Assembly: GCA_017454565.1 (NCBI GenBank)
Contig: JAFTCS010000042.1
Location: 1 to 9,755 of the forward strand
DNA: 9,755 nt
Direction: 5' to 3'
Source of the DNA: Clostridia bacterium
Lineage (GTDB): Bacteria; Bacillota; Clostridia; Oscillospirales; Acutalibacteraceae
Below the pieces are notes generated by a model that was not told the origin of the DNA, did not search any database, and saw nothing but the letters and a program-made list of their open reading frames with translations. Below, in pieces: positions 1-5,896 of this stretch. A program made the position numbers and the translations under genes. Each line of letters starts with the position of its first letter. Positions within the stretch are counted from its first letter, which is position 1.

Positions 1-126
1 AGAGATAAACTCTACTCCGGTAACATACTCAACCATGCGGTCAACTGCGTTTCCGCCGCCGCCGCCGACACCTATAACCTTGATATGTACTATGCTCTCT
101 ACCTCGTTTTCAAATTCGTAAGGCAT
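1..126 (-). CDS. ftsZ: FtsZ, cell division GTPase (N-terminal 42 residues, runs off the window)
   Basis: This is the 5' end of ftsZ; the rest lies beyond position 1. FtsZ is the tubulin-like GTPase that polymerises into the Z ring at midcell. The visible 42 codons start MPYEFENEVESIVHIKVIGV and continue with a run of five glycines, then NAVDRM and GVEFIS. That pattern (IKVIGVGGGGGNAVxRM) is the first beta strand and the first nucleotide-binding glycine loop of FtsZ. The start is the ATG at 126, preceded by AAGGGAG at 134-140 with a 7-nt spacer. The gene follows ftsQ on the same strand after a 320-nt gap with a hairpin and a possible promoter, so it may be transcribed partly on its own. No ftsA lies between ftsQ and ftsZ, as is common in clostridial clusters. 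The family call is secure despite the short visible part. Confidence 0.95.
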   Translation of the reverse strand, partial: MPYEFENEVESIVHIKVIGVGGGGGNAVDRMVEYVTGVEFIS

Positions 127-212
127 TGTAATACTCCCTTCAACTATTATACATCTGACAGAATTTTTCTATTTTATTCTGACATTGCCGTTATAATAAT
201 ACAACTGATACT

Positions 213-241
213 AATTTACCACTTTTGCGGCAAAATTTCAA
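213..241 (-). promoter_or_regulatory. Possible sigma-A-type promoter for ftsZ
   Basis: Read on the minus strand, TTGAAA (236-241, 5 of 6 match to TTGACA) is followed after exactly 17 nt by TAAATT (213-218, 4 of 6 match to TATAAT). It lies about 90 nt upstream of the ftsZ start in an AT-rich spacer. Such matches occur by chance in AT-rich DNA, so this is a candidate only. A perfect TATAAT at 146-151 lacks a -35 element and sits too close to the ribosome binding site to be the main start. Confidence 0.3.
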
Positions 242-403
242 TATCTCTATCGTTTTTTTGCGCAGATTTATTATTCTTCCAATAATATGCACCCTATTTC
301 AATAATATTTTGTATATTTTGCCAAATATTCTGAAATAAGTTTCCTTCAAATGCGCTCAGCTTTGCTTACTGCTGCATAGAATAAAAATCATCCGCGCAG
401 TCC

Positions 404-430
404 TCCGGCAGAGCATCTGTCTCTGCCGGA
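404..430 (-). terminator. Hairpin after ftsQ, possible attenuating terminator
   Basis: The arms TCCGGCAGAG (404-413) and CTCTGCCGGA (421-430) are perfectly complementary around a 7-nt loop, and two G-U pairs could extend the stem. The hairpin starts 16 nt after the ftsQ stop codon. The T run expected of an intrinsic terminator (384-388) is displaced by about 14 nt, so the element may be a weak terminator, a 3'-end stabiliser or a processing site that separates ftsQ from ftsZ expression. Confidence 0.45.
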
Positions 431-446
431 AACACTGTATACTGCT

Positions 447-2105
447 TTATTCCGATACGTCATCCGATGTATCGTCCGGTTCATCATCCGGGGTGTAGTC
501 CGGGGTATCATCCGGTTCATCGTCCGGGGTGTAGTCCGGAGTATCATCCGGTTCATCATCCGGGGTGTAGTCCGGCGTGTCATCCGGTTCATCGTCCGGA
601 GTGTAGTCCGGCGTATAATCCGGTTCATCGTCAGGGGTATAATCCGATGTATCATCCGGTTCATCGTCCGGAGTGTAGTCCGGCGTGTAATCTGAAATAT
701 CCTCCGAAGTCTCCTCCTGTGAGGTATCATCAGGTGAAGTCTCTTCTGACGAGCTTTCCTGATCCGATGTCAGAGGGTCTGAGTGCTCCTGAGTGCTTTC
801 CTGCACCGATTGCTCGGATGCCTGACTGCTCTGTAACGGCTGTTCACCGGAGGTCTGACCGGACTTGCTGGTTTCGGATGCTTGCGGCTTTGAAGCCTCA
901 GGTGCTTTCTTTGAGCTGAAATACGATTTGCCGCCGTCAACCGAGCTTAAAGATACATCCAACGTGCCGATATCATCGGCGGGAATGTCCTTATCGATTA
1001 TCTTCTTGGCGGTTTTCAGCTTGTAATCCACATTTTCAGGTGTACCGATAATTATGTGCAGACCCTTTTTTGTCTCCACCGTTATCTTAGAAAGATTGCT
1101 GATGTCAATGACCTTTAACACGCCGAATTTATATTCCTCTGCGGCCGCCAGTATGTCGCTTATGTATTCCTCCACCTTCGGATCCTTGTACTTTACAGAC
1201 GAGGAAAGCTTAGGCGTCATCAGCTTAGCGCCCATGATTATAGGCACATCGCCCTGCTTTTTATCTGAAATATCAATTATCTTGCCGCTTTCACTCAGAA
1301 GAACATACTTGCCGTCGCTTTCTATAAGTGAGGACGGTACTGCCTCCTGTACCTCTATCACGATCTTATTGAACAGCTTTTTCCTGATGTTTACCGATTC
1401 AATATACGGGAACTTCTTCCATATTTCAGCTTCTCCGGGCGAAGTGTTGCACAATATCAGGTTATCACCTGTTTCGATCTTGCACGAGCTTATAATATCC
1501 TCCGCCGGATATCTGGTATCGCCCTCCACCATGATCTCGTCTATCTTGAAGAAAACCGTGATCGACAGCACAAAGCATACAGATACCAGCACAAGCACCG
1601 TTACGGCATAGAACAGCAGCCTTTTAAGCATTCGCTTCAACGGGCTGTTCGGAGCTTTCGCCTTTGGCAGCGGTTTCATATAATGCAGACGGCTTTCCGG
1701 CTGTTCCTTTTCAAATACATTCTCAACATCCAGCATTTCGGAATTGTTAAAAGCGTCGCCGTAGTTTCTGTCTCCATCTGCGGAGTCGCCCCGCCTGCCC
1801 TTTTTCCTTGTTCTTTCCTTATAGATCTTCCTGGCTCCGGGACTCTTTTTGTTCGGGTCATTTTTCAGGTTCTTTTCCCGTTCGGATTCCTTTGCACCTG
1901 TTTTCTTTTTTTCCTCCTGAGCACTTATCTTTCCATCCGCAGGCTTTTTCTGCGGCATACCGAAAGTGCCCGGTTTCTTTCCCTTGTTTCTTCCGGCATT
2001 GGCGTTTTTAACGCTTTTGTCGTCATTCTTTCCATTCACACCCGACGGCGTCGGTCTGCCGGCGCCTGAACTCTTTCGGGAAGTGTCCGTCCTTTTTTTG
2101 CTCAT
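447..2105 (-). CDS. ftsQ: FtsQ/DivIB cell division protein with long basic N-terminus and acidic repeat tail
   Basis: This is a bitopic divisome protein of 552 residues that, by family, links FtsL/FtsB-type partners to the septal synthase. Residues 1-160 are a very basic, low-complexity cytoplasmic region rich in Lys, Arg, Gly and Asp. Residues 163-186 form one membrane helix. The POTRA-type domain follows (about 187-256, FKIDEIMVEGDTRYP to VIEVQEAVPSSL), then the beta domain to about residue 395. Residues 396-470 are a Ser/Glu/Gln-rich linker, and 476-547 are six 12-residue repeats of the type DYTPDDEPDDTP. Typical DivIB proteins are about 260-400 residues, so both ends are enlarged. The ATG at 2105 is the only reasonable start, but the strong AAAGGAGG (2121-2128) lies 15 nt upstream, longer than usual. 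The gene follows murG after 52 nt and ends before a strong hairpin. The family call rests on position, topology and POTRA-like sequence. Confidence 0.9.
   Translation of the reverse strand: MSKKRTDTSRKSSGAGRPTPSGVNGKNDDKSVKNANAGRNKGKKPGTFGMPQKKPADGKISAQEEKKKTGAKESEREKNLKNDPNKKSPGARKIYKERTRKKGRRGDSADGDRNYGDAFNNSEMLDVENVFEKEQPESRLHYMKPLPKAKAPNSPLKRMLKRLLFYAVTVLVLVSVCFVLSITVFFKIDEIMVEGDTRYPAEDIISSCKIETGDNLILCNTSPGEAEIWKKFPYIESVNIRKKLFNKIVIEVQEAVPSSLIESDGKYVLLSESGKIIDISDKKQGDVPIIMGAKLMTPKLSSSVKYKDPKVEEYISDILAAAEEYKFGVLKVIDISNLSKITVETKKGLHIIIGTPENVDYKLKTAKKIIDKDIPADDIGTLDVSLSSVDGGKSYFSSKKAPEASKPQASETSKSGQTSGEQPLQSSQASEQSVQESTQEHSDPLTSDQESSSEETSPDDTSQEETSEDISDYTPDYTPDDEPDDTSDYTPDDEPDYTPDYTPDDEPDDTPDYTPDDEPDDTPDYTPDDEPDDTPDYTPDDEPDDTSDDVSE
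465..680 (-). repeat. Six tandem 36-bp repeats inside ftsQ
   Basis: Six in-frame 36-bp units encode DYTPDDEPDDTP or close variants (last residue P or S, one unit with DYTP in place of DDTP). They occupy codons 476-547 of ftsQ, with a further partial SDYTP just before. The units differ mainly by synonymous bases, for example alternation of catcatc/catcgtc and gggg/gcgt-type positions. That suggests old duplications kept at the protein level. Because 36 is a multiple of three, all frames stay open across the array, which creates spurious Pro/His/Cys-rich and Arg/Thr/Met-rich ORFs. Confidence 0.95.
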
Positions 2106-2120
2106 ATCCCGACTAATCAG

Positions 2121-2128
2121 CCTCCTTT
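2121..2128 (-). promoter_or_regulatory. ftsQ ribosome binding site with long spacer
   Basis: AAAGGAGG is a near-perfect Shine-Dalgarno sequence but is separated from the ftsQ ATG (2105) by 15 nt, about twice the usual distance. No ATG, GTG or TTG in frame lies at a better distance; only CTG and ATT codons do. Initiation efficiency at this start may be reduced, or a non-standard start may be used. Confidence 0.6.
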
Positions 2129-2157
2129 CCGCTCATGGCTTTCCTGCTGAACATTCA

Positions 2158-3294
2158 TTATTCCGTCTTTTCTTTCGGAGAGGAAAGCACCTCTATAATG
2201 ACCGAATAGATGCGCTTTGAAGCATCGTCGATAGCCATTTTCTTTGCATTCCTTGAGTAAAGTGCCAGACGTTCAGGGTCGGATGCCAGCTTGTCTATCT
2301 CCTCGGTAAGCTTTTCCGGAGTCAGATCCTTTTCCTCCACCATTACGGCGGCCTCGTGGCTCACAAGGGACATTGCATTGTGGAACTGATGGTTCTCGGC
2401 TACATTAGGCGAGGGAATAAGTATTGACGGTTTACCCTTTACCTGAATCTCGCTGAGTGTAATTGCGCCTGCGCGGGCGATAACAAGGTCTGCCGCCGCA
2501 AGGCACACAGGCATATCATTTATATATTCACGGATATCAAGATTTTTTGCATTTTCAAGGTCTGCACCTTTCTCTTTGAGCAGATCGGGGAACCATTTGC
2601 CGTACTGTCCGTAGGCGTGAATGTGCTGGTACTTACCGTCCTTTGCGCTTCTGGCAATGATATCCGCAAGAGAACGGTTTATTCTTTCGGCGCCCAGACT
2701 TCCTCCGAAAGAAAGTATCACCGGACGTTCATCAAGCCCCAGTTTTTTTCTGGCGTCAGCCTTTTCCACCTTTAATATTTCGCCTCTTACAGGATTTCCC
2801 GTATCAACAAAGCATCCGCCGTCCTTGAAATGTTTCCTTGCGTCGGGCATAGCCAGCATAACGCGGGTAGCCTTTTTGGAAAGCATCTTGTTGGTTACTC
2901 CGGGATATGCGTTCTGTTCATGTATCAGTGTAGGGATACCCAGTTTCTGAGCCGCCCTCAGCACAGGGCCGCTTACATAGCCGCCTGTACCTATACATAT
3001 ATCGGGCTTGAATTCTTCTATTATCTTCTTTGCCGCCCAGCCCGCCGACACGGCCTTTTTTACGGTAACGATATTCTCGCCTATGGCTTTGAGCGAGACC
3101 TTTCTGCGAAAGCCCTGTACGCTTATACTGCGGAATTCAAATCCCGCCTGAGGTACGAGTCTTTCCTCCATGCCGCCTTTATTGCCCACATACAGGATCT
3201 CCGCATCGGGCTGGCGTTCTTTTACATAACCGGCGATGGCAAGAGCCGGGTTGATATGTCCCGCCGTACCTCCGCCTGCAAACAGCAACCTCAT
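2158..3294 (-). CDS. murG: MurG, lipid II synthase (UDP-GlcNAc transferase)
   Basis: MurG transfers GlcNAc from UDP-GlcNAc to lipid I at the inner membrane face to give lipid II. The 378-residue protein has the standard family length. The N-terminal acceptor domain has the glycine loop GGGTAGHINPALA (residues 7-19) and the second loop GTGGYVSGPV (102-111), followed by HEQNAYPG (125-132). The C-terminal donor domain begins with SFGGSLGAERIN (195-206) and carries the UDP-GlcNAc-binding stretch ARAGAITLSEI (273-283) and the PSPNVAENHQFHNA segment (294-307). The start chosen is the ATG at 3294, because GAGGTG (3301-3306) sits 6 nt upstream. A GTG at 3303 would add only three residues and lies inside that binding site. 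The gene lies 50 nt after ftsW and 52 nt before ftsQ, consistent with one operon. All family landmarks are present. Confidence 0.98.
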   Translation of the reverse strand: MRLLFAGGGTAGHINPALAIAGYVKERQPDAEILYVGNKGGMEERLVPQAGFEFRSISVQGFRRKVSLKAIGENIVTVKKAVSAGWAAKKIIEEFKPDICIGTGGYVSGPVLRAAQKLGIPTLIHEQNAYPGVTNKMLSKKATRVMLAMPDARKHFKDGGCFVDTGNPVRGEILKVEKADARKKLGLDERPVILSFGGSLGAERINRSLADIIARSAKDGKYQHIHAYGQYGKWFPDLLKEKGADLENAKNLDIREYINDMPVCLAAADLVIARAGAITLSEIQVKGKPSILIPSPNVAENHQFHNAMSLVSHEAAVMVEEKDLTPEKLTEEIDKLASDPERLALYSRNAKKMAIDDASKRIYSVIIEVLSSPKEKTE

Positions 3295-3344
3295 AATACA
3301 CACCTCAAATCAATTGATAACAAAAGCCGCGTCTGATTTATCTG

Positions 3345-4583
3345 CTAATTATTGTTTATGACTGACGTTCGTGAAATAGACAGGACAATGCCCATCTGTG
3401 CAAGCAGCGTGACCAGCGACGAGCCTCCGTAGCTGAAGAAAGGCAGGCTGATACCCGTATTGGGCAGCCAGTCTGTGATTACCATAATGTTAAGTATCAC
3501 CTGCAGACCTATCTGAGCGGAAAGTCCGATACCCAGCAGCGAGCCGAACTTATCCTTTGCGCGCATTGAAATGGTTATGCCCCTGAGTACTAAAAGAGCG
3601 AACACGCAGAGTATCACTGCGGCACCGATGAAGCCAAGCTCCTCGCAGACCACCGAGAATACAAAGTCGTTCTGCACTTCGGGAATATACAGGAACTTCT
3701 GTCTGGACTGACCAAAGCCAAGCCCCCAGAAGCCGCCCGAACCGATAGCATACAGTGAGTTTCTCGTCTGGTAGGTATCCTGCCACATTTCCTCTGTGGT
3801 GTATTCCAGCGCCTGACCCCAGCCTGCAAGTCTTGTCATTGCGTAGCTGAGCTTTCCCGTGACCGCCAGACCAAGTATGGCTACGGCTATCAAAGCGCCC
3901 GCTATGATGAAATACCGCATTTTGACGCCGCTTATGAACATCATAAGCGCCACTAACAGCAGCATGATAACTATGCCTGAATAGTGCGGTTCAAGTATCA
4001 GCAGCAGCGAAAACACCACCAGCAATATGATCGGCGGCAGAACACCGTACACAAAGGTGTCCATTTTTTTAAAGTGAGTAGAGCCCCAATGGGCAAGGAA
4101 CAATATCGCTGCAAACTTTGCGATCTCTGACGCCTGTATGGTAACAGGGCCTAAATATATCCACCTGCGCACACCTCTTGAGGGCAGCACCAGCACCGCC
4201 AACAGGGCCAATATTGCGATACCTACAACGAAATATGTGAGCTTGTGGAAATGATGATAGTCGAAATACGAAAGACCTATCATTACAAAAACGCCGAAAG
4301 CCGCATAGCCGCTCTGCTTGAGCAAATAGCTGTAGCTGTTGCCCGTATAGGCATAAGCAGACGGATAGCTGGCCGAGAACATCATTATCAGTCCGAGCAC
4401 CACCAACAGCAGCACAAGAAACAGAAAAGGCATATCCATACCCTGTCTTACAGAAAAAAGCTTCAGCCTTTTTTTGACCTTATAGGGCATCGAGTGCTTT
4501 TCGTTCCGATCCCTTTCGGGGGGCCTGTACGGCGACGGCGACGGATTTGGCAGCTTTCTTGCCGGTGAGGAATCCGATCTCAA
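3345..4583 (-). CDS. ftsW: FtsW, SEDS-family septal peptidoglycan glycosyltransferase
   Basis: FtsW polymerises lipid II into glycan strands at the septum together with its cognate class B PBP, here the pbpB product. The 412-residue protein has a proline-rich cytoplasmic N-terminus (1-50) followed by about ten membrane helices. SEDS motifs are visible: SRGVRRWIYLGP (135-146) with QASEIAKFA (150-158), LEPHYSG (197-203), IPEVQNDFVFSVVCEELGF (300-318) whose Asp306 matches the catalytic aspartate of SEDS polymerases, and the family signature WLPNTGISLPFFSYGGSS (372-389). The start is TTG at 4583, supported by AAAGGAAG (4593-4600) about 9 nt upstream. An internal ATG at 4490 (residue 32) would remove the Pro-rich tail but has only a weak binding site. 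FtsW rather than RodA is inferred from the location between mraY and murG. The usual EPD-x-G motif reads EPHYSG here. Confidence 0.95.
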   Translation of the reverse strand: MRSDSSPARKLPNPSPSPYRPPERDRNEKHSMPYKVKKRLKLFSVRQGMDMPFLFLVLLLVVLGLIMMFSASYPSAYAYTGNSYSYLLKQSGYAAFGVFVMIGLSYFDYHHFHKLTYFVVGIAILALLAVLVLPSRGVRRWIYLGPVTIQASEIAKFAAILFLAHWGSTHFKKMDTFVYGVLPPIILLVVFSLLLILEPHYSGIVIMLLLVALMMFISGVKMRYFIIAGALIAVAILGLAVTGKLSYAMTRLAGWGQALEYTTEEMWQDTYQTRNSLYAIGSGGFWGLGFGQSRQKFLYIPEVQNDFVFSVVCEELGFIGAAVILCVFALLVLRGITISMRAKDKFGSLLGIGLSAQIGLQVILNIMVITDWLPNTGISLPFFSYGGSSLVTLLAQMGIVLSISRTSVINNN

Positions 4584-4753
4584 CTGTTGACACTTCCTTT
4601 CTTGAAAAAATAATTATCGCATTCCAACTTAATTTTTGGGACGCTGTCCCAAACCCTGCCAAGGGGCTTCTCGCCCCTTGGAACCCTCGGCAGGGACGCA
4701 GTCACTGCACCCGTCATAAAAGCTTAAATCATTGTACAAAAACATAAAGCTTA
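4584..4753 (-). other. mraY-ftsW spacer with clustered palindromes
   Basis: This 170-nt gap holds no gene. It is filled from 4635 to 4760 by several inverted repeats, then by the ftsW leader with AAAGGAAG at 4593-4600. In many Firmicutes clusters murD sits at this point; no Mur ligase sequence is recognisable here. Confidence 0.7.
4635..4708. repeat. Compound palindromic element between mraY and ftsW
   Basis: Three symmetric units lie side by side. TTTGGGAC (4635-4642) pairs with GTCCCAAA (4646-4653) around a 3-nt loop. CCAAGGGGC (4659-4667) pairs with GCCCCTTGG (4673-4681) around a 5-nt loop. An alternative outer pairing joins CCCTGCC (4654-4660) to GGCAGGG (4689-4695). GCAGT/ACTGC (4698-4708) is a short palindrome, and GGGACGC is repeated directly at 4638-4644 and 4693-4699. 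There is no T run after the hairpins on the minus strand, so this is not a normal intrinsic terminator. The modular make-up resembles dispersed intergenic repeats (REP-like or MITE-derived) of gut Firmicutes; that is inference. Confidence 0.65.
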
Positions 4754-4760
4754 TTATGAC
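4713..4760 (-). other. Inverted repeat overlapping the mraY stop codon
   Basis: GTCATAAAAGCTTA (4713-4726) and AAGCTTATTATGAC (4747-4760) can pair over 13 bp with a single bulged base, around a loop of about 20 nt. The mraY stop codon (4754-4756) lies inside the right arm. In mRNA the structure would form at the end of mraY and may protect or process the 3' end. It abuts the compound palindromic element and could be part of the same unit. Confidence 0.5.
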
Positions 4761-5779
4761 CCGAAGGACGGCAGACGGTAGTTTCCGTAAACCACAGTGA
4801 TAAATGAAAGGGCACCGCAGATAACTGCAAAAATACTGAAGGTAATTACTATCTTGACCTCTGACCAGCCGCACATCTCAAAATGATGATGGATAGGGCT
4901 CATCTTGAAAAGGCGCTTGCCGTGAGTGGCCTTGAAATAAAGAACCTGAAGTATGACAGAGAACATCTCTAAAATGTAAACAAGTCCTACGAGAATAAGC
5001 ATAATGGGCATATCGAGAGCAAAAGCCATAGCGCACACATATCCGCCAAGATAAAGCGAACCGGTGTCTCCCATAAAGACCTTTGCAGGGTGGAAGTTCC
5101 ATACAAGGAATCCAAGACAGCCACCTGCAAGGGCAGCAGCCATGATGGAAACGCCCATTCTGCTCACATAGCTTGCAATAAGCATGAGGAATACCGAAAT
5201 AAAGAAGGTAACAGAGCCGTCCAGACCGTCAATACCGTCTGTAAGATTAGCGGCATTCACCACGCCGACAATGAGTATGGCAGCCAGCGGATAATAGAGT
5301 ATCCCCAGGTCAAGCATGCCGTAGAAAGGAATGAATGTCTCTGTTTTGCCGCCGAAAAGGAATATTGTAACAAGGTAAGCGATGGCCACCACAAACTGCA
5401 GCACAAGCTTCTGCCATGCAGTAAGGCCGAGATTTCTTTTCTTGACAGCCTTTATATAGTCGTCGATAAAGCCTATGGCTCCGAAAGCAAGAGCCATGAA
5501 CATACCCGCAAATATCTTGGCAGTAAGCAGCGGTGTCTCATCTACGCCGAAAGCATGATAGAACAGCACACAGCATACGCCTGCCACAAGGCTTGCAATA
5601 ATGAACATGAAGCCGCCCATTATAGGGGTACCCTGCTTTGAATTATGCCACGCAGGCCCCTCCTCACGGATAGTCTGACCGAAATGAATCTTTTTAAGGA
5701 AGGGCACCATCCATATACCAAGCAGCGCAGCAATGGCAAAGGAAGCCACAGCAGCTATCACAGTCCACAATCCTGTCAT
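4754..5779 (-). CDS. mraY: MraY, phospho-MurNAc-pentapeptide translocase (lipid I synthase)
   Basis: MraY moves phospho-MurNAc-pentapeptide from UDP onto undecaprenyl phosphate, giving lipid I, the substrate of MurG. The 341-residue protein is multi-spanning and of normal length. Catalytic and substrate motifs are intact: FIDDYIK (104-110, Asp pair 106-107), NLTDGIDGLDG (178-188), FMGDTGSLYLGG (235-246) and the histidine motif PIHHHFEMCGWSE (295-307) on the last cytoplasmic loop. The start is the ATG at 5779, giving MTGLWTVIAAV, because AAGGTGG (5789-5796) stands 9 nt upstream. An in-frame GTG at 5851 would add a 24-residue charged extension ahead of the first membrane helix and has no comparable site. 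The frame is open all the way back to the stop of the preceding small gene (5897-5899). MurE/MurF-type genes, normal neighbours, are missing as intact genes. Confidence 0.98.
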   Translation of the reverse strand: MTGLWTVIAAVASFAIAALLGIWMVPFLKKIHFGQTIREEGPAWHNSKQGTPIMGGFMFIIASLVAGVCCVLFYHAFGVDETPLLTAKIFAGMFMALAFGAIGFIDDYIKAVKKRNLGLTAWQKLVLQFVVAIAYLVTIFLFGGKTETFIPFYGMLDLGILYYPLAAILIVGVVNAANLTDGIDGLDGSVTFFISVFLMLIASYVSRMGVSIMAAALAGGCLGFLVWNFHPAKVFMGDTGSLYLGGYVCAMAFALDMPIMLILVGLVYILEMFSVILQVLYFKATHGKRLFKMSPIHHHFEMCGWSEVKIVITFSIFAVICGALSFITVVYGNYRLPSFGS

Positions 5780-5788
5780 AATAAAAAT

Positions 5789-5796
5789 CCACCTTT
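5789..5796 (-). promoter_or_regulatory. Ribosome binding site that fixes the mraY start
   Basis: AAGGTGG, with further A before it, lies 9 nt ahead of the ATG at 5779. It decides between this start and the upstream in-frame GTG at 5851. Confidence 0.75.
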
Positions 5797-5805
5797 CATG
5801 TACCC

Positions 5806-5845
5806 GCCGCACCTGCGGCAATTTGTCTGTTATCCGGCAAGCCGG
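5806..5845. other. Two small GC-rich hairpins in the mraY leader
   Basis: GCCGC/GCGGC (5806-5819, 4-nt loop) and CCGGC/GCCGG (5834-5845, 2-nt centre) sit in the 117-nt gap between the small Mur-ligase-like gene and mraY. They are short and lack a T run. They may tune mraY translation or be chance GC-rich palindromes. Confidence 0.35.
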
Positions 5846-5896
5846 CGTCACGACCTGTTTTTCGGAACACCCGCAGCGGATATTCCCTTTTTCCTT

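Larger units (their letters stand above)
127..446 (-). other. ftsQ-ftsZ intergenic region (320 nt)
   Basis: This is the only stretch of more than 300 nt without a gene. Nearest ftsQ it carries a perfect 10-bp hairpin (404-430) and, about 14 nt further on in the minus sense, a short T run (384-388). The remainder, about 127-380, is strongly AT-rich compared with the flanking genes, as expected for a promoter region. It ends in the ftsZ ribosome binding site at 134-140. One promoter-like pair was found (213-241). I see no convincing ORF, tRNA or known riboswitch fold here. Confidence 0.7.

Noticed and set aside
146..151. Perfect TATAAT as the main ftsZ promoter
   Set aside because: No -35 element at 16-18 nt, and transcription would start inside the ribosome binding site.
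465..680. Regular repeats as a CRISPR array
   Set aside because: The units are contiguous, 36 bp, without unique spacers, and in frame within ftsQ.
389..730. Arg/Thr/Met-rich ORF on the minus strand
   Set aside because: It is a frame shadow of the 36-bp ftsQ repeats, which keep all frames open.
467..919. Plus-strand ORF with Pro/His/Cys-rich repeats
   Set aside because: It is antisense to the ftsQ repeats and linker, has no binding site, and is explained by the repeat length being a multiple of three.
4635..4695. Intrinsic terminator between mraY and ftsW
   Set aside because: Strong stems are present, but no T run follows on the minus strand, and the downstream genes belong to the same pathway.
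5090..5641. 183-codon plus-strand ORF rich in Cys, His and Lys
   Set aside because: It is the reverse complement of the mraY coding frame, with no supporting start signal.
5780..5851. mraY start at GTG 5851
   Set aside because: The added residues are not MraY-like, and a good binding site sits before ATG 5779.
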